DNA of 64,000 nt from Pseudomonas sp. ANT_H12B (GCF_008369325.1 NZ_VOBI01000006.1:1-64000); one strand, 5' to 3'. Counted from the stretch's first letter, positions 17,557 through 26,289 are shown. Program-made: numbers and translations. Notes: generated from the letters alone by a model not told the origin.

Positions 17557-17580
17557 ACGTTCGAGTTGCCGAAAAATTTA
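17557..17580 (-). promoter_or_regulatory. PvdS iron-starvation box upstream of the mbtH-like gene
   Basis: On the minus strand TAAAT (17576-17580) and CGT (17557-17559) are separated by exactly 16 nt, the PvdS promoter pattern. The TAA of the -35-like element is also the stop codon of pvdH (17578-17580). The -10 CGT is about 60 nt before the mbtH start. Confidence 0.85.
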
Positions 17581-18990
17581 GAGACTGGCTGTTGCAGCCG
17601 CCATGGCCCTGCCGAAAATCTCGGCCACCCGATCGATTTCTGCAGAGCTAATCACCAGCGGCGGCAGGAAACGCACCACGCCACCGTGGCGTCCACCCAA
17701 CTCCAGGATCAAGCCACGCTTGAGGCATTCGCGCTGAACCAACGGCGCCAGACACCCGAATATGGGTGGGTGGCCCAGAGCATCCAGCGCCCCCGCCGGA
17801 TCGACCAGTTCAACACCGAGTATCAAACCGCGACCACGAATGTCGCCCAGTTGCGGGAAGTCCCTCTGCAGGATGCGCAGGTGTTCGCTCAAGCGTTCGC
17901 CCATGGCAGCGGCGTGCTCGCAGACCTTGTGTTCAATCAGGTAACGCATCACTGCGGACCCCGCGGCCATGGCCATCTGATTGCCACGGAAAGTCCCGGC
18001 ATGGGCACCGGGCAGCCAGGTGTCGAGCCAGTCGCGGTAGACCACCACCGCCAGCGGCAGACTGCCGCCGATGGCTTTGGACATGACCACCACATCCGGA
18101 ATGATCCCGGCATGCTCGAAGGCGAACATCTTGCCGGTGCGCGCAAAGCCACTCTGAATTTCATCGACAATCAGCGCCACGCCCGCCTTTTCGGTGATGC
18201 GTCGCAAGCCGCGCAACCAGTCGAGATCGGCCGGGATGACCCCACCCTCGCCCTGCACCGCCTCAACGATCACCGCCGCTGGCAATTGCACGCCGGCCTC
18301 GGGATCATTGAGCAGGTTTTCCAGGTAATTCAGGTTGACCTGCACCCCTTGCGCACCGCCAAGCCCGAACGGGCAGCGGTAATCGTAAGGATACGGCATG
18401 AACTGCACGCCACTGCTGAGCAAGGCACCCAAAGGTTTTTTCGGCCCCAGACTACCCATCAGGCTCAGTGCGCCCTGACTCATGCCGTGGTAACCGCCCT
18501 GGAACGACAACACGGTGCTACGCCCAGTGGCGGTGCGCACCAGTTTCAGCGCGGCTTCCACCGCGTCGGTGCCGGTAGGGCCGCAGAATTGAATCTTGGC
18601 TTCAGCGGCCAATGCCTGCGGTAACAGGCCGAACAGATCCTGGACGAATTGATCCTTGACCGGGGTCGTCAGGTCCAGCGTGTGCAGCGGCAGTTCATCA
18701 ATCAGCACTTGCTGAATGGCTTCGATCACCACCGGGTGGTTATGCCCCAGGGCCAGGGTGCCAGCGCCGGCCAGGCAGTCGATGAAACTGCGGCCTTCGA
18801 CGTCTTCGACATAAATGCCCTTGGCGCGCTTGAGTGCCAGGGGAATGCGTCGCGGATAGCTGCGGGCATTCGATTCCTGCTGGCTCTGACGGGCCAGCAA
18901 CGGCGACTCATTGAACTGGTAAAGCGTCTCGGCAGGCGTCGGGGCAACCCGGGCTGGCTGATCTTCGATAAGGCTGGTAGCGACTGACAT
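17578..18990 (-). CDS. pvdH: L-2,4-diaminobutyrate:2-oxoglutarate aminotransferase PvdH
   Basis: The 470-residue PLP enzyme transfers an amino group to aspartate semialdehyde, making the diaminobutyrate (Dab) that PvdL builds into the pyoverdine chromophore. Class III aminotransferase features are visible: FCGPTGTDAVEAALKL, GGYHGMSQGALSLMG, ALIVDEIQSGFARTGKMFAFEHAGIIPDVVVMSKAIGGS (PLP lysine in MSKAIGG) and GTFRGNQMAMAAG. ATG 18990 follows GAGGGGTCGAGAG; an upstream in-frame codon (19026) lacks support. A PvdS box (19093-19116) lies about 100 nt upstream. Confidence 0.95.
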   Translation of the reverse strand: MSVATSLIEDQPARVAPTPAETLYQFNESPLLARQSQQESNARSYPRRIPLALKRAKGIYVEDVEGRSFIDCLAGAGTLALGHNHPVVIEAIQQVLIDELPLHTLDLTTPVKDQFVQDLFGLLPQALAAEAKIQFCGPTGTDAVEAALKLVRTATGRSTVLSFQGGYHGMSQGALSLMGSLGPKKPLGALLSSGVQFMPYPYDYRCPFGLGGAQGVQVNLNYLENLLNDPEAGVQLPAAVIVEAVQGEGGVIPADLDWLRGLRRITEKAGVALIVDEIQSGFARTGKMFAFEHAGIIPDVVVMSKAIGGSLPLAVVVYRDWLDTWLPGAHAGTFRGNQMAMAAGSAVMRYLIEHKVCEHAAAMGERLSEHLRILQRDFPQLGDIRGRGLILGVELVDPAGALDALGHPPIFGCLAPLVQRECLKRGLILELGGRHGGVVRFLPPLVISSAEIDRVAEIFGRAMAAATASL

Positions 18991-19092
18991 CTCTCGACCC
19001 CTCAATACGCTGTTGATAGTGACCAAAACTGCACACCGGGCAGGTGCGCGTTCCGGTCACGGGGCGCACTTGCAGGCTTTACTGTTCTGGAA

Positions 19093-19116
19093 ACGCATCA
19101 GAGCCTCAAGGATTTA
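19093..19116 (-). promoter_or_regulatory. PvdS iron-starvation box upstream of pvdH
   Basis: The minus strand reads CTAAATCC, then CGT. TAAAT (19112-19116) and CGT (19093-19095) are separated by exactly 16 nt. This is a full match to the PvdS-dependent promoter pattern. Confidence 0.9.
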
Positions 19117-19133
19117 GACCCCCCACCGGCTTT

Positions 19134-19619
19134 CTATGAAGGTGGCGAAAGTCCTTTGTGCATGGGGATGGCATGAAGCCCCGCGATCACAAAGGTCTGG
19201 GCGCAGGGCTGATAACCCAGATGAAGGTAAAACGCTTCGCTGGTCCGGGTGCTATTGAGCTGTGCCTGATGCAAACCCTGATCGATCAACCAGCCTTCAA
19301 GGTCATGCACCAACGCCTGTCCGGCCCCCCGGCGAAACCATTCCGGCTGCACATAACAGAACGCGACCTTGCCGCTGATTGCAGCCATGGCGACACCGAC
19401 CGGTTTGTCCTGTAACAGGGCGATGTTCATATACAACCGCTGGTCGGTCAGCCAGGAGCCTATGTGTTCGGCGGTTTTGTTATGGGTCCAGGCCGCGACG
19501 ATTTTCGCATCATTGCGGTGGTCGAGCGCGCAGCCTACCCGGATGGACCGCTCGACAATCCGGCTGATAATGCCGGCATCGGCAGGCGTTGCGGGGCTGA
19601 TGTGAATTGATGCATCCAT
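19134..19619 (-). CDS. GNAT-family N-acetyltransferase
   Basis: The 161-residue protein begins IHISPATPADAGIISRIVERSIRVGCALDH. It has the acetyl-CoA-binding segment VQPEWFRRGAGQALVHDLEGWL (Q/RxxGxG/A, about residue 95) and a C-terminal YLHLGYQPCAQTFV, all typical of GNAT enzymes. The acceptor is unknown. ATG 19619 follows GAGGTAACAG. It lies upstream of pvdH on the same strand, but the PvdS box between them suggests separate control. Confidence 0.82.
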   Translation of the reverse strand: MDASIHISPATPADAGIISRIVERSIRVGCALDHRNDAKIVAAWTHNKTAEHIGSWLTDQRLYMNIALLQDKPVGVAMAAISGKVAFCYVQPEWFRRGAGQALVHDLEGWLIDQGLHQAQLNSTRTSEAFYLHLGYQPCAQTFVIAGLHAIPMHKGLSPPS

Positions 19620-19717
19620 AGCGCTGTTACCTCAGTCCATTGAGTCAAAGCTGCCGTGGACGATAGCGCTGTGGGTGGAGGGAGGCTAATGGAGAGAAGT
19701 AACTTTTGATGTAGAAC

Positions 19718-19747
19718 CCCTGTGGGAGCTTGCTCGCTCCCACAGGG
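19718..19747. repeat. Single REP palindrome
   Basis: CCCTGTGGGAGC-TTGCTC-GCTCCCACAGGG is a perfect 12-bp inverted repeat related to the REPIN arms. It lies just after the dsbS stop codon. Confidence 0.85.
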
Positions 19748-19762
19748 AATTGGTGATGCTTG

Positions 19763-21085
19763 TCAGACCGGCTGCAACGGCATGCTCAGCTCAACCCGCA
19801 ATCCATCCGGCCGGCTGTCGAACTGCAAGGTACAGCCGCAGCGCTGGACGATGGCCTGGACAATCGCCAGGCCGAGGCCGCAGCCGGTGCTCTGGCCGTT
19901 GCGCCAGAAGCGTTGAGTCAGGTGTTGCAGATCGTCTTCGGCAATGCCAGGCCCGTGGTCGCGAACCACAAACTGCACGCGGTTGCCGGTGGTTTCCAGA
20001 CTCAACTCCACGGCCCCGTCGTCCGGAGTGTGACGCAGGGCGTTGTCCAACAAATTGCGCAGCGCGGCAATCGACAGCACGGCGGGCATTTGCACCGGTG
20101 CGTGAGAGAGCTTCGCCGGCACCTTGAACTTGATCCGCTGACGATCGCCACTGCCTGCGTCCTGGATCGCCAGTTTCGCCACTTGTTCGGCGCTGCATTG
20201 CACGCCGTCATCGAACGACAGACTGCCCTCGACTCGCGCGAGCAACAGCAATTGCTCAAGCGTGCGATGCAGACGATCAGCGCCCTCTTCGGCTCTGGCC
20301 AGGGACTGGTCCCGCGCCGTGCCCTCGGTCATGCGCGCCACTTGCAGATGGGTCTTGATCGCCGTCAACGGGCTGCGTAATTCATGGGCCGCGTCACCGG
20401 TCAGGCGGCGTTCACGCTCGATGGTTTTGCCGATCCGTTGGAACAACTGATTCTGGGTGTCCAGCAATGGTTGCAACTCGCTGGGCAGCGGCTGGATCTG
20501 CAAGGGCTCAAGGGAGTCGGCGCTGCGACGCATCAAGGCGTCACGCATGCGGTTGAGCGGCGCCAGCCCCTGGCCGATACCCAGCCAGAGCAGGCACAGA
20601 CAGCCAAGCAATGCCACACCCACCGGCACCGAAGCGGCCAACAGGATGGACATGTTCAGGGCTTCGCGCTCGATCTGCCGGTCGGCGGTGGTGATCCGCA
20701 GATCGCCGCGAGCCAGGGTAAAACTGCGCCAAGGCGCACCGTCGATCATCTGGTCGTGGAAGCCCATTTTCTCGGCCTCCAGGGTTTGTTGCGGGTCGGT
20801 GTGACTGCGGGCAAGGATTTCGCCTCGCAACGAGCTGACCTGACACGCCATTCCGCCCGGAATGTTCAATTGTTCAGCACTGAAATGGGTGCCCTCGCCT
20901 TTGCTCGGCAACGCCGGCAATTGCTCCATGAGGCCGGCGACCATGCGCGCCGACGCCACCAGTCGCTGGTCGAGGGAAAACATCATTTGATTGCGCAGGT
21001 CGCTGAGCATCCAGGCCGCAGCCAGGGCCCAGATCAGCGCAAAAGCGGCGCCGAGTGTCAGACTCAGGCGCAAACGCAGGCTCAT
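19763..21085 (-). CDS. dsbS: Sensor histidine kinase DsbS-like
   Basis: The 440-residue kinase has an N-terminal membrane helix (LSLTLGAAFALIWALAAAWML) and a periplasmic part to about residue 155. A second helix and a HAMP-like linker follow. Then come HisKA with DAAHELRSPLTAIKTHL (His near 240) and a HATPase with DNALRHTPDDGAVEL and GCGLGLAIV. ATG 21085 overlaps the dsbR stop codon by one base (TGATG), so the pair is co-translated. Its position beside dsbR and dsbDEG matches the copper-responsive DsbRS system of P. aeruginosa (PA2479-PA2480, from memory); copper sensing here is inferred. Confidence 0.85.
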   Translation of the reverse strand: MSLRLRLSLTLGAAFALIWALAAAWMLSDLRNQMMFSLDQRLVASARMVAGLMEQLPALPSKGEGTHFSAEQLNIPGGMACQVSSLRGEILARSHTDPQQTLEAEKMGFHDQMIDGAPWRSFTLARGDLRITTADRQIEREALNMSILLAASVPVGVALLGCLCLLWLGIGQGLAPLNRMRDALMRRSADSLEPLQIQPLPSELQPLLDTQNQLFQRIGKTIERERRLTGDAAHELRSPLTAIKTHLQVARMTEGTARDQSLARAEEGADRLHRTLEQLLLLARVEGSLSFDDGVQCSAEQVAKLAIQDAGSGDRQRIKFKVPAKLSHAPVQMPAVLSIAALRNLLDNALRHTPDDGAVELSLETTGNRVQFVVRDHGPGIAEDDLQHLTQRFWRNGQSTGCGLGLAIVQAIVQRCGCTLQFDSRPDGLRVELSMPLQPV

Positions 21086-21765
21086 CACTTCGATTGTTCT
21101 CCGCCATCGGCCGGCCCCAGGCGATAACCCAGGCCGCGCACAGTCTCGACAATCCCGTTACCGAGTTTGCGCCGCAGGTGATGGATATGCACGTTAAGGG
21201 CGTTACTTTCCAGTTCGTCGTTGAAACCGTAGACGCTGTCTTTGAGTTGCTCGGTAGACAGCACCCGGCCACGGTTGTGCAGCAAGGCCTGCAACAGCGA
21301 CTGCTCACGGCGCGACAAGTCCACCGGCTGGCCGGCGAGCATGGTCTCGCGACTGCTCGGGTCATAAGTCAGCGCGCCGTGTTCGATCAGGTTGACGCTG
21401 CGCCCCGCTACCCGTCGCAACAGGGTATGCAGGCGCGCCGCCAGTTCACGCAGGTCGAAAGGCTTGAGCAGATAGTCGTCGGCGCCGGCTTGCAGACCGT
21501 CGACGCGGTCGGTAACCGAGTCCCGGGCCGTGAGGATCAGCACCGGCAACTCAAGGCCGTTGTGGCGTAACTGTTGAAGCAGTTTGAGTCCATCTTCGTC
21601 CGGCAGTCCGAGGTCGAGCACCATCACGTCGAATTCGGCCACCTTGAGCATCGCCCGGGCAGCCGAAGCGGTAGCGACATGCTCCACGGTCAGGCCTTGG
21701 GCAGTGAGCCCGGCGACAATGCCGCTGGCGATCAGCTCATCGTCTTCGCAAACCAGTACGTGCAT
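21085..21765 (-). CDS. dsbR: OmpR-family response regulator DsbR-like
   Basis: The 226-residue protein begins MHVLVCEDDELIASGIVAGL. The phospho-acceptor Asp lies in VMVLDLGLPDEDG (about residue 51), the switch Thr in LILTARDS, and Lys in YLLKPFDLREL. The C-terminal winged helix contains NALNVHIHHLRRKLG and VRGLGYRLG. ATG 21765 follows GGAGCTCCC. It forms an operon with dsbS, reading away from the dsbDEG genes, which it probably activates through the tandem repeat at 22871-22889. Confidence 0.87.
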   Translation of the reverse strand: MHVLVCEDDELIASGIVAGLTAQGLTVEHVATASAARAMLKVAEFDVMVLDLGLPDEDGLKLLQQLRHNGLELPVLILTARDSVTDRVDGLQAGADDYLLKPFDLRELAARLHTLLRRVAGRSVNLIEHGALTYDPSSRETMLAGQPVDLSRREQSLLQALLHNRGRVLSTEQLKDSVYGFNDELESNALNVHIHHLRRKLGNGIVETVRGLGYRLGPADGGEQSK

Positions 21766-22094
21766 GGGAGCTCCGTGAGCAAAAACGCGAGTCAAACAGA
21801 TGTAGATTAAGCGGCAATTATGGCAAGCGCTTTGCCTGACGAGAAGCAGGGCTTTCGTTCAGTCGTCGCCACCTGTCAAAGGGGATTGAATGATCTCATG
21901 ATTATTTGACCAAGCCTCCCTTGATTGAGATTGAACCACACGGTTTCAATCCGAAACAAACAACCCCGCAAAACCGTACAGAACAAAAGCGCATTGGCGT
22001 AATCTAAATCCGGCTTTAACGCACCGCCCAATAACTTTCATAATTGACGCTTTTCAATTATTGAACAACTTATTCATCTGAAAGGATTCAGACC
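21766..22094. other. 329-bp AT-rich divergent intergenic region
   Basis: It separates dsbR from the hemopexin-like gene and is clearly richer in A/T than its neighbours. It contains an imperfect palindromic word, GATTGAA-N9-TTCAATC (21929-21951). I see no convincing -35/-10 pair, no PvdS box and no coding region. The ribosome binding site AAAGGA of the next gene is at its right end. Confidence 0.5.
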
Positions 22095-22802
22095 ATGCCA
22101 ACACTTAAAAATTTTGTTGCTGTCGATTGGCGCTCGGGGCCAGATCGCATTTACTTTTTCTTCAAGGACACCGGCACCTATACACGCTTTGATATTGGTG
22201 ACAACAAAGTTCCTGAGGGATATCCCGCCACCGTCAATGGAAACTGGGGCAGTTTCGACAAACATGTCAAAGATCTACGCTTTGGGTTCACGACGACCAA
22301 CATTGATCCCTGGGGTGGCAATGCTCCTGTAGCTGGACACGATATTTTATGGCTGTTTTATTACGAAGGTGATACACCCATGGTCTGTCGATACGATCAG
22401 AATCTTGACGAAGTAAACAAAACCCTTCGCGTTAAAGACTCGGTGTGGCAGCTGATACTTCCTTATTTTGACCGTATCGTTGCCGGTACTTGGTGGCAAG
22501 TTTTCGGCAGGCCGAAACTATTCAAATTCCTTATGGATGACGGGCACTACTTGTTCGTGGATCTTCTTGCAAAGCAGAAGGTATTCCGTAAGCAGATCAC
22601 CCAGGAGTCCTGGCGTGGACTGGACAACTACAAGCACCGAATCATAACGGCCGCACAAAACGACCACCCACTGTTTGACAAGTACTACTACATCTTTCTG
22701 ACCAATAACGAATACATAAAATACGACATCACTAACAATCGGGTGGCGACTGGCCCCCGAAAAATCGATGACGGCTCTTGGCCAGGACTGTTACGAGACT
22801 GA
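22095..22802 (+). CDS. Hemopexin-repeat (photopexin-like) protein
   Basis: The 235-residue protein has no signal peptide. It consists of about four beta-blade repeats of the hemopexin type, each with a D/aromatic core: VAVDWRSGPDRIYFFFKDTGTYTRFDI, DILWLFYYEGDTPMVCRYD, RPKLFKFLMDDGHYLFVDL, and DKYYYIFLTNNEYIKYDIT. Such propellers bind proteins, metals or haem in other organisms. Codon use and base composition are much lower in GC than the neighbours. It sits between dsbR and dsbD, where P. aeruginosa (from memory) has none, which suggests acquisition by transfer. ATG 22095 follows GAAAGGATTC. Function unknown. Confidence 0.7.
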   Translation: MPTLKNFVAVDWRSGPDRIYFFFKDTGTYTRFDIGDNKVPEGYPATVNGNWGSFDKHVKDLRFGFTTTNIDPWGGNAPVAGHDILWLFYYEGDTPMVCRYDQNLDEVNKTLRVKDSVWQLILPYFDRIVAGTWWQVFGRPKLFKFLMDDGHYLFVDLLAKQKVFRKQITQESWRGLDNYKHRIITAAQNDHPLFDKYYYIFLTNNEYIKYDITNNRVATGPRKIDDGSWPGLLRD

Positions 22803-22870
22803 AGGCTTCTCGGGGACGGCGTTTTCGGATCAGCTGCGTGCAATGACAGCTCACAGACGCTGCTGGGGGC

Positions 22871-22889
22871 GGTTAATCATTGGTTAATC
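22871..22889 (+). promoter_or_regulatory. Tandem direct repeat, probable DsbR box before dsbD
   Basis: GGTTAATC-ATT-GGTTAATC is a perfect 8-bp direct repeat with an 11-bp period. That is the usual arrangement for a dimer of an OmpR-family regulator. It lies 48-66 bp before the dsbD start. Assignment to DsbR is inferred from the adjacent regulator gene. Confidence 0.6.
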
Positions 22890-22936
22890 GCCGCCGCCCA
22901 TTGTGCACCTCACCTGCACAGGGATAAGGCTTACCC

Positions 22937-24673
22937 ATGCGTCGACTGTTTTTAATTTTTGTTCTCTTGATCTCGGGTATGGCCCAGGCTGGGAGCAATC
23001 CGTTCCAGACCAAACCTGAGTTTCTCCCCGTCGACAAAGCGTTCATCTTCAGCTCCGAACGTCTCGAGTCCGGTGAAACCCAGCTCTATTGGCAGATTGC
23101 CGACGGCTATTACCTGTACCAGCAACGCCTGAAGTTCGATGGATTGCCCTCGGAGCACAAGCCCGCATTGCCTGAAGGCGAAGCCCACAGCGACGAGTTT
23201 TTCGGTGAGCAGCAGGTTTATCGCCAAGGCCTGGAACTGAAGATTCCGGCGGGTGCCAGTGGCCAGATCAAAATAGGTTTTCAGGGTTGCGCTGATGCTG
23301 GGCTGTGTTATCCGCCGCAAACTCAGGTGGTGGATCTGGGCGGCAACTCAGCCACGTCTGCGACAAACGAAGCACCCGATCAGGCCTTGGCCAGCGACCT
23401 GCAGCAACGGGCGCTGGGCTGGAGCCTGTTGGTGTTTTTCGGCCTGGGACTGCTGTTGGCGTTCACCCCTTGCTCATTGCCGATGCTGCCCATTTTGGCC
23501 GGTTTGATCGTCGGCAGTGGTGCCACGCCCAAACGCGGTTTCGCACTGGCCGGCAGTTATGTGGTGAGCATGGCGCTGGTGTATGCGGCGATGGGCGTCC
23601 TGGCCGCGCTGCTCGGTGCGAACCTGCAGGCACTGCTGCAAAATCCCTGGCTGCTGGGCAGTTTCGCCGCGGTGTTTGTACTGTTGGCGTTGCCGATGTT
23701 CGGCTTCTTCGAACTGCAACTGCCGGTGGCCGTGCGTGATCGGCTGGAAAATGTCTCACGCAATCAGCGCGGCGGGAGCCTGATCGGCGCCGGCGTGTTG
23801 GGCGCATTGTCCGGTTTGTTGGTAGGGCCGTGCATGACTGCCCCATTGGCCGGTGCATTGCTTTACATCGCCCAAACCGGCAACGCGCTACACGGTGGGC
23901 TGATTTTGTTCGCCATGGGCATCGGCATCGGTATACCGCTGTTGCTATTGGTGACCGTCGGCAGTCGCTTCCTGCCCAAACCCGGCGCCTGGATGAATCT
24001 GCTCAAGGGCATCTTCGGTTTCCTGTTCCTCGCCACCGCGTTGCTGATGTTGCGCCCAGTGCTGGATGAATCGCTATGGGTTGGTTTGTGCGGTGGGTTG
24101 CTGTTGATTGCCGCATATAGCGCGTGGAAGCAGTCGGATGGTTTCGGTCGCGTCGCCCATCTGTTCGGTGCCAGTTCGTTGTTGCTGGGCGTGTGGGGCA
24201 GCCTGTTGATGGTCGGTGCCGCCGGGGGCAGCGATGATTTGTTCAAACCGTTGCAGGTCTACAGCGGCTCAAATTCCAGCCGTGCCGCAAGCGCTGTAGG
24301 TCACGACGCCTTCACCACCATCAAGGACCCCGCTGCCCTGCAACGGGAACTCGACGCGGCACGCGCTCAAGGCCAGTGGGTGCTGCTGGACTACTACGCC
24401 GACTGGTGCGTGTCGTGCAAGGTCATGGAAAAACAGGTATTCGGCAAACCCCGGGTACTCGAAGCCTTGAGCGACGTGCGCTTGCTACGGCTGGACGTGA
24501 CCGCCGACAATGCCGCCAGCCGCGAACTGCTCGGCCGTTATAAAGTGCCGGGGCCACCGAGCCTGCTGTGGATCGGCACCGACGGCATCGAGCGTCGCAG
24601 CCAGCGCATCACCGGCGAGGTCGATGCCGACACTTTCCTGCAACGCTGGACCACCACCCGAGACGCCCGTTAA
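22937..24673 (+). CDS. dsbD: Thiol:disulfide interchange protein DsbD
   Basis: The 578-residue protein has a signal peptide (cleaved after GMAQA) and a periplasmic alpha domain with the redox pair in GCADAGLCYPP. Eight membrane helices follow, with the conserved cysteines in FTPCSLPMLPI and VGPCMTAPLAGAL. The C-terminal thioredoxin-like gamma domain has active site DWCVSCKVME. It carries electrons from cytoplasmic thioredoxin to periplasmic DsbE/DsbG partners. It is the first gene of dsbDEG; its TAA overlaps the next ATG by one base. It is probably a second DsbD paralogue alongside a housekeeping copy. Confidence 0.95.
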   Translation: MRRLFLIFVLLISGMAQAGSNPFQTKPEFLPVDKAFIFSSERLESGETQLYWQIADGYYLYQQRLKFDGLPSEHKPALPEGEAHSDEFFGEQQVYRQGLELKIPAGASGQIKIGFQGCADAGLCYPPQTQVVDLGGNSATSATNEAPDQALASDLQQRALGWSLLVFFGLGLLLAFTPCSLPMLPILAGLIVGSGATPKRGFALAGSYVVSMALVYAAMGVLAALLGANLQALLQNPWLLGSFAAVFVLLALPMFGFFELQLPVAVRDRLENVSRNQRGGSLIGAGVLGALSGLLVGPCMTAPLAGALLYIAQTGNALHGGLILFAMGIGIGIPLLLLVTVGSRFLPKPGAWMNLLKGIFGFLFLATALLMLRPVLDESLWVGLCGGLLLIAAYSAWKQSDGFGRVAHLFGASSLLLGVWGSLLMVGAAGGSDDLFKPLQVYSGSNSSRAASAVGHDAFTTIKDPAALQRELDAARAQGQWVLLDYYADWCVSCKVMEKQVFGKPRVLEALSDVRLLRLDVTADNAASRELLGRYKVPGPPSLLWIGTDGIERRSQRITGEVDADTFLQRWTTTRDAR

Positions 24674-25539
24674 TGCTGACCTTTACCCTCGGCACCTTTG
24701 CCATCGCGCTTAATCACCTGCTGCTGATCAGTGCGCTGGCGCTGGCGACCTTCGTCGGCTGGCGGGTGGCCAAACGCGGTGGCGAGAATCCCGAGTCGGC
24801 GCTGTTCAGCCTGTTCCTGCTCGGCATGCTGGCAGCGCGAGTTGGTTTCGTGGCCGTTTACTGGGCCCATTACCGCAACGATCCGTGGCAGATGATCGAC
24901 CTGCGCGACGGCGGTTTTCTTGCCTGGCCAGGCGTGATCGTGCTGTTGCTCGCCACCGTGTATCGAGGCTGGCGTCGACCGGGTTTGCGCCGCCCCTTGG
25001 GCTTCGGGGTGAGCAGCGGTTTGGCGTTCTGGCTATTGGCGACTTTCTCCCTGACGATTTACGAGCAAGGCACGCGCCTGCCGGAAATTACCCTGCGCAA
25101 TGCCGCCGGTGAAACCGTGCAACTGGCCGACTATAAGGGCGGTCCCTTGGTCATCAATCTTTGGGCCACCTGGTGTCCGCCGTGTCGCCGGGAAATGCCG
25201 GTGCTGGAAAACGCCCAGCAACACCGCCCGGACCTGACCTTTCTGTTCGTCAATCAGGCCGAAAGCATGCAAAGCGTCAGCACCTTTCTGGAAACCCAGG
25301 GCCTGAGCCTGTCCAACGTGCTGTTCGACGGTAGCGGTCGATTGGGCCAGGCCGTCGGCTCCATGGCATTGCCGACTACGCTGTTCTATAGCCCCGACGG
25401 TCGTCTGTTGGGCAGCCATCTGGGCGAGTTGTCGGAAGCCAGCCTGGCCCGCGCCCTGGAAAACTTCGACAGCCCTTCTCCTGCCGCACCGGCCACCTCT
25501 TCAAGGAAATTGCCATGCCCCGCCTCCGCCATTTGCTGA
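24673..25539 (+). CDS. dsbE: TlpA/DsbE-like thioredoxin with Lgt-like membrane domain
   Basis: The 288-residue protein has an N-terminal membrane part of about 150 residues with four to five helices. LLGMLAARVGFVAVYWAHYRNDPW and DLRDGGFLAWPGVI resemble the prolipoprotein diacylglyceryl transferase fold. A periplasmic TlpA-type domain follows with active site WATWCPPCRREMPVLE. It probably takes electrons from DsbD and reduces periplasmic thiols. ATG 24673 overlaps dsbD (TAATG). Its 3' end overlaps dsbG by 25 bp, so the three genes are translationally coupled. Confidence 0.9.
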   Translation: MLTFTLGTFAIALNHLLLISALALATFVGWRVAKRGGENPESALFSLFLLGMLAARVGFVAVYWAHYRNDPWQMIDLRDGGFLAWPGVIVLLLATVYRGWRRPGLRRPLGFGVSSGLAFWLLATFSLTIYEQGTRLPEITLRNAAGETVQLADYKGGPLVINLWATWCPPCRREMPVLENAQQHRPDLTFLFVNQAESMQSVSTFLETQGLSLSNVLFDGSGRLGQAVGSMALPTTLFYSPDGRLLGSHLGELSEASLARALENFDSPSPAAPATSSRKLPCPASAIC

Positions 25540-26282
25540 CGCTGACACTGGGCGCCGCCCTGCTGCACCTGCCGTCGGTACAGGCCGAAGAACTGCCCGA
25601 AGCGATCAAGAAGATCGAAGCCAAAGGCGCGAAAATCGTCGGTCAGTTCGATGCACCCGACGGCTTGCGTGGTTATGCCGCGCAATACCAGAACCGCGGC
25701 ATGGCGCTGTACCTGACCCCGGATGGCAAGCATGTGCTGCTGGGCAATTTGTATGACGCCGAGGGTAATGACCTGAGCTCCGCCCCCTTGCAGAAACTGG
25801 TGTACGCGCCGATGGCCAAGGAAGTCTGGGGCAAAATGGAGGCGAGCAACTGGATCGCTGACGGCAAAAAGGACGCTCCGCGCGTTGTTTATATGTTCAG
25901 CGACCCGAACTGCCCTTACTGCAACATGTTCTGGGAACAGGCCCGGCCGTGGGTGAAGGCCGGCAAAGTGCAGCTGCGACACATCATGGTCGGCATCATC
26001 CGTGAAGACAGCCCGGGCAAATCCGCCGCGCTGCTGGCCGCCAAGGACCCGAGCAAAGCCCTGGAAGAACATGAGAAGTCCGGCAAAGGCAGTTCGCTCA
26101 AGGCTCTGAAAGACGTACCACCCGCGATTCAGGCGAAGCTCGCCGCCAATATGCAACTGATGGAAGACCTCGAGTTGTCCGCGACCCCGGCGATTTTCTA
26201 CATGGACGACAAGGGTGAGTTGCAACAGCAGCAAGGCGCGCCGTCGCCGGACAAACTAGCGAAAATTCTCGGGCCCAAGTAG
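25515..26282 (+). CDS. dsbG: Thiol:disulfide interchange protein DsbG
   Basis: The 255-residue precursor has a signal peptide (cut after HLPSVQA). A dimerisation domain follows (about 25-105), then a thioredoxin-fold domain with FSDPNCPYCNMFW as active site (CPYC, near residue 135) and cis-proline loop SATPAIFY. DsbG-type proteins are periplasmic reductases/isomerases that rescue oxidised single cysteines. They are kept reduced by DsbD. ATG 25515 lies inside dsbE after AAGGA. It is the last gene of the operon, followed by a palindrome. Confidence 0.93.
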   Translation: MPRLRHLLTLTLGAALLHLPSVQAEELPEAIKKIEAKGAKIVGQFDAPDGLRGYAAQYQNRGMALYLTPDGKHVLLGNLYDAEGNDLSSAPLQKLVYAPMAKEVWGKMEASNWIADGKKDAPRVVYMFSDPNCPYCNMFWEQARPWVKAGKVQLRHIMVGIIREDSPGKSAALLAAKDPSKALEEHEKSGKGSSLKALKDVPPAIQAKLAANMQLMEDLELSATPAIFYMDDKGELQQQQGAPSPDKLAKILGPK

Positions 26283-26289
26283 TACAAGT

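Noticed and set aside
22005..22030. TAAAT in CTAAATCCGG upstream of the hemopexin-like gene, resembling a PvdS -35 element
   Set aside because: The triplet at the required 16-nt spacing is GCC, not CGT.
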